A DNA stretch of 64,000 bases. Source: Azospirillum baldaniorum. Its GTDB lineage: Bacteria; Pseudomonadota; Alphaproteobacteria; Azospirillales; Azospirillaceae. The first letter of the stretch is position 1. Every line of letters starts with the position of its first letter. This document shows positions 61,903 through 64,000 of this stretch, in pieces. The position numbers were made by a program, and so were the translations under genes. The notes below the pieces were generated by a model. It saw nothing but the letters and a program-made list of their open reading frames with translations. It was not told the origin of the DNA and ran no database searches. The stretch spans positions 107,501 to 171,500 of the forward strand of contig NZ_CP022254.1 in assembly GCF_003119195.2 (NCBI RefSeq). Direction: 5' to 3'.

Positions 61903-62697
61903 TCAGTGCTTCATGGCGAGCGAGGCTTCCTCGGGGTGGGGGGTGAAGACGGCGCGGGTGATCGCCTGCTCGATCTGCTCGCGGGTGAAGGGCTTGGGGA
62001 TCACCGGGCCCAGATGCTCCAGCCCCTGCTTGGCCAGTTCGTTGGGGAAGGCGGTGACGAAGATCACCGGCAGGAAGCGCTGGCGGCGAAGCTCCCGCGC
62101 CACTTCGATGCCGTTGTCGCCTTCGGCCAGACGGATGTCCATCAGCGCCAGCGTTGGCGCATGGCGGGAGGCCAGGGTCAGCGCCTCGTCCATGGTGGCG
62201 GCGTTGCCGCAGACGGTGTGGCCCATGCCGCGCACCGTTTCCGCCAGATCGAAGGCGATGATGGCGTCGTCCTCAACGATCAGGATGGTCGCCGTCAGCT
62301 TCGAGCGCACCCGCTCGCGCGCAAAGTTCAGCCGCTCCACCGCGTCTTCCGGGGCGATGCCCAGAACGGTGGCGGCGTCGGCGACCGGCAGGTCCTCCAG
62401 GTTGACCAGCAGGTAGAGCCGGCGGTCCATCTCGTCCAGGCTGTGCAGCGCCGCCTCGACCGGGTGGGCGCCGGGGGCGCCGGCCCGGGCGCCGGAACTG
62501 TCCTGCAGCTGGTTCAGGTAGCGGTAGAGCGAACCGCGCGACGGGTCCACCGCCGCCGACCCGACCGGCCCGTCCAGATACCATTCCAACGTGCGCGTCA
62601 CCAGGGCATCCCCCTGCGTCGACGTTCCCGTCAAGGCCCGCGCGTAGCGTCGCAGATAAGGCAGATGTTCCATCAGGTGGCGGGTGTTCTGATCCAT
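61903..62697 (-). CDS. phyR: PhyR-type general stress response regulator
   Basis: 264 residues. The N-terminal half is a sigma-factor-like domain (HLPYLRRYARALTGTSTQGDALVTRTLEWYL ... DAVERLNFARERVRSKL), and the C-terminal half is a receiver (TILIVEDDAIIAFDLAETV, phospho-Asp in LALMDIRL, Lys in VIPKPF). This order is unique to PhyR, which when phosphorylated sequesters the anti-sigma factor NepR and frees sigma EcfG. No nepR or ecfG gene is seen in this window. Confidence 0.95.
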   Translation of the reverse strand: MDQNTRHLMEHLPYLRRYARALTGTSTQGDALVTRTLEWYLDGPVGSAAVDPSRGSLYRYLNQLQDSSGARAGAPGAHPVEAALHSLDEMDRRLYLLVNLEDLPVADAATVLGIAPEDAVERLNFARERVRSKLTATILIVEDDAIIAFDLAETVRGMGHTVCGNAATMDEALTLASRHAPTLALMDIRLAEGDNGIEVARELRRQRFLPVIFVTAFPNELAKQGLEHLGPVIPKPFTREQIEQAITRAVFTPHPEEASLAMKH

Positions 62698-62980
62698 GAC
62701 TTTTTCCCCGTACCTCCAGCCAGTGCGGACCGCCGAGGGGGCGCTGGCTTGCCTGCCGCGTTTCCCGGACTTTGCCGAATGTTCCCGTCCGATCGCTTAC
62801 AAAGTTAAGTTCATATGGCGCAGTTCGCGCCGTATCGGGAGTGACGACGAAAGGGTTATTCGGGATAGCTTGATCGGATTAAGTCCCGTCGCCGGACGGG
62901 CGACGTCATACCTCGTCCGCTTGGGCGCAGGGGCTTTTCGGGCGGTCCGCCCCCGTTCCGTTCGCTGCACATGCGAGGGA
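62698..62980. other. Gene-free stretch upstream of phyR
   Basis: No convincing gene is visible on either strand. On the minus strand GGGAACATTCGGCAAAG (near 62778-62794) has an EcfG-like GGAAC half but no CGTT at the right distance, so autoregulation of phyR by EcfG is not supported here. Small open frames lack codon bias and ribosome sites. Confidence 0.5.
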
Positions 62981-62983
62981 AGC

Positions 62984-63009
62984 GGAACAATTGGCAAAGG
63001 CCGGTTGTT
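62984..63009 (+). promoter_or_regulatory. EcfG-like promoter candidate
   Basis: GGAAC (62984-62988) is followed after 17 bases by TGTT (63006-63009). The alphaproteobacterial general-stress consensus is GGAAC-N16/17-CGTT, so one base of the -10 part differs. It would start transcription near 63015. Confidence 0.35.
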
Positions 63010-63014
63010 GGGAT

Positions 63015-63100
63015 TGCCAATGGTGTGATTCCTCCCTGAACCGCCAGTCACTGCCGCCGCAGCGCCTGTCCCAGCGGGGACGCGCCGGCGGCGTTTTTTT
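63015..63100 (+). ncRNA. Candidate stress small RNA next to phyR
   Basis: Between the EcfG-like promoter and the T-run at 63094-63100 lies a segment of about 85 bases without a good reading frame. It contains CCTCCC near 63031, a possible anti-ribosome-site sequence. Only promoter and terminator patterns support it. Confidence 0.3.
63053..63100 (+). terminator. Intrinsic terminator
   Basis: GCCGCCG (63053-63059) pairs with CGGCGGC (63086-63092), and GCGC (63062-63065) with GCGC (63082-63085), followed by GTTTTTTT. No annotated plus-strand gene precedes it, which suggests an unannotated transcript. Confidence 0.65.
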
Positions 63101-63248
63101 GCACGGCATCGAAAAAAAAGCGCGCTGGTGGGCTTGCGCCGGGATGAGTGCGATATTACTGACTGTCCCCGGCGTCGCGCACCGGTGGTGGAACGGCTTG
63201 GAAACCGTCCGGCACCGACACGCCAGACCCGTGCCTGTCGAACCGCGT

Positions 63249-63842
63249 ATGCCAGGGCCGCGCATGCCAGAGTCGCGTATGACCGAACCAGATTTCGACC
63301 CGGCAGACTCCGATCGGCCCGATTCCGATCCGCCGGTGACGGATGGCATGGCGCCGGACGAACTGTCGGACTTCCATGCCTGGCGGCAGCGCGTGGTCGG
63401 CACCAACATTTCCGACAAGACCCTGCTGGCGACCGATTATCTCAATCACTTCAACGAAATCGTGATGCTGATCGAGATGATTCCGGACATGCCGGACATG
63501 CTGGAGGAATGCCTGATCTGGCAGCCCAAGAGCTACCAGGAGCATTTCCGCGACAGCGGCTTCTCGGACAAGGAACTGGCCATTGAGGCGTACGGCCACG
63601 TCCCCGCCAAGTTCAAGCGACCGTTCGAGGACACCATCGCCCAGGCGCATCAGGTGGTCCGTCACACGCTTGAGCGCGTGTCCATCGACATCCAGGATGG
63701 GGCGACCGACAAGCTGCGGCTGGACTGCCAGACCTCCGTCGCGATGATCCACCGAATCATCCAGGTCGCCAACGGCATCATCCACGGCACCGCCCATGTC
63801 ATGGAGCAGGGCGAAATCGACCTGTATCTGAGCGCCGACTGA
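63249..63842 (+). CDS. Conserved hypothetical protein
   Basis: About 197 residues. After an N-terminal stretch of short repeats (RMPGPRMPESRMTEP; DSDRPDSDPP) comes a helical domain with DFHAWRQRVVGTNISDKTLLATDYLNHFNEIVML, LEECLIWQPKSYQEHFRDSGFSDKEL and a His-rich end (AMIHRIIQVANGIIHGTAHVMEQGEIDLYLS). No known domain recognised. Start uncertain: ATG 63249, 63264, 63279 or an upstream ATG at 63144 are all possible and none has a good ribosome site. A start at 62991 would run through the terminator and is rejected. Confidence 0.65.
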   Translation: MPGPRMPESRMTEPDFDPADSDRPDSDPPVTDGMAPDELSDFHAWRQRVVGTNISDKTLLATDYLNHFNEIVMLIEMIPDMPDMLEECLIWQPKSYQEHFRDSGFSDKELAIEAYGHVPAKFKRPFEDTIAQAHQVVRHTLERVSIDIQDGATDKLRLDCQTSVAMIHRIIQVANGIIHGTAHVMEQGEIDLYLSAD

Positions 63843-63859
63843 GCGGTCGAACTCTTGGG

Positions 63860-64000
63860 GTGAAGGCGCCCGATCTCTGCGCAGATGATTATTGCTTGTG
63901 CACCAAGCATTCCTTCCTTGCATGGCTCAAAGGCCGAGCGTCCAACTACAGTAAGCCTTCGAACGAAGAAGAGGCGGCGCTGCGGCGGATGCCTCCCACC
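63860..64000 (+). CDS. Possible start of a gene cut by the window end
   Basis: From a GTG at 63860 an open frame runs to the window end with a protein-like composition (WLKGRASNYSKPSNEEEAALRRMPP). A competing frame from an ATG near 63882 is also open. No ribosome site is evident, so this is tentative. Confidence 0.25.
   Translation, partial: MKAPDLCADDYCLCTKHSFLAWLKGRASNYSKPSNEEEAALRRMPPT

Noticed and set aside
62991..63248. Upstream in-frame start for the last hypothetical gene
   Set aside because: It would read through a strong terminator hairpin and T-run; composition before 63144 is not protein-like.

Overview
The window looks like chromosomal DNA of an Azospirillum-type alphaproteobacterium (Rhodospirillales). 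The support is very high GC with strong codon bias, an rRNA operon ending 23S-5S-tRNA-fMet, an alphaproteobacterial FlbT beside flagellin, a PhyR regulator, and a flagellin of about 620 residues. A large glycosylated polar flagellin is known from A. brasilense. Genus is inferred from gene content, not from a database search.

Layout. Positions 1-1350 hold the 3' end of an rRNA operon. Positions 1384-24340 are mainly housekeeping: a decayed outer-membrane gene, pyruvate kinase, an aldo/keto reductase with a divergent LysR regulator, a phosphatase, a CorA-like transporter, small membrane proteins, a CYTH protein, a BON protein, a hemerythrin, a degenerate Fic protein, a CocE-like hydrolase, apt, an Mla-type lipid transport operon, rpoH and a cytochrome bd oxidase operon.

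Positions 24358-54682 form an accessory locus devoted to flagellin and its glycan. It encodes pseudaminic-acid-type enzymes (PseG, a PseH-like acetyltransferase, PseI, an SpsF-like cytidylyltransferase and a second nucleotidyltransferase). It also encodes what looks like a small acyl assembly line: two acyl carrier proteins, two KAS III-like synthases, three short-chain dehydrogenases, an ANL ligase, an alpha/beta hydrolase and a Rieske oxygenase. The locus adds flagellin, FlbT and several glycosyltransferases. Three of these are TPR proteins with one, three and two glycosyltransferase-like modules, resembling FlmG, the Caulobacter flagellin glycosyltransferase. A TPR-methyltransferase closes the block. 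My reading is that the enzymes build a nonulosonic acid carrying an unusual acyl group and that the TPR proteins attach it to flagellin. Directly upstream of flagellin lies a sigma54 promoter preceded by five helically phased palindromes, some of which lie inside the 3' coding end of a KAS III gene.

Positions 54700-64000 hold envelope genes (a secreted repeat-type protein, a BON lipoprotein and an amidase), a three-gene membrane operon with an ExbB/MotA-like channel protein behind a near-consensus sigma54 promoter, purU, phyR and hypothetical genes. Two candidate small RNAs are proposed, one behind a sigma54-like promoter (10480-10535) and one behind an EcfG-like promoter next to phyR. No CRISPR array, insertion sequence or prophage was seen.
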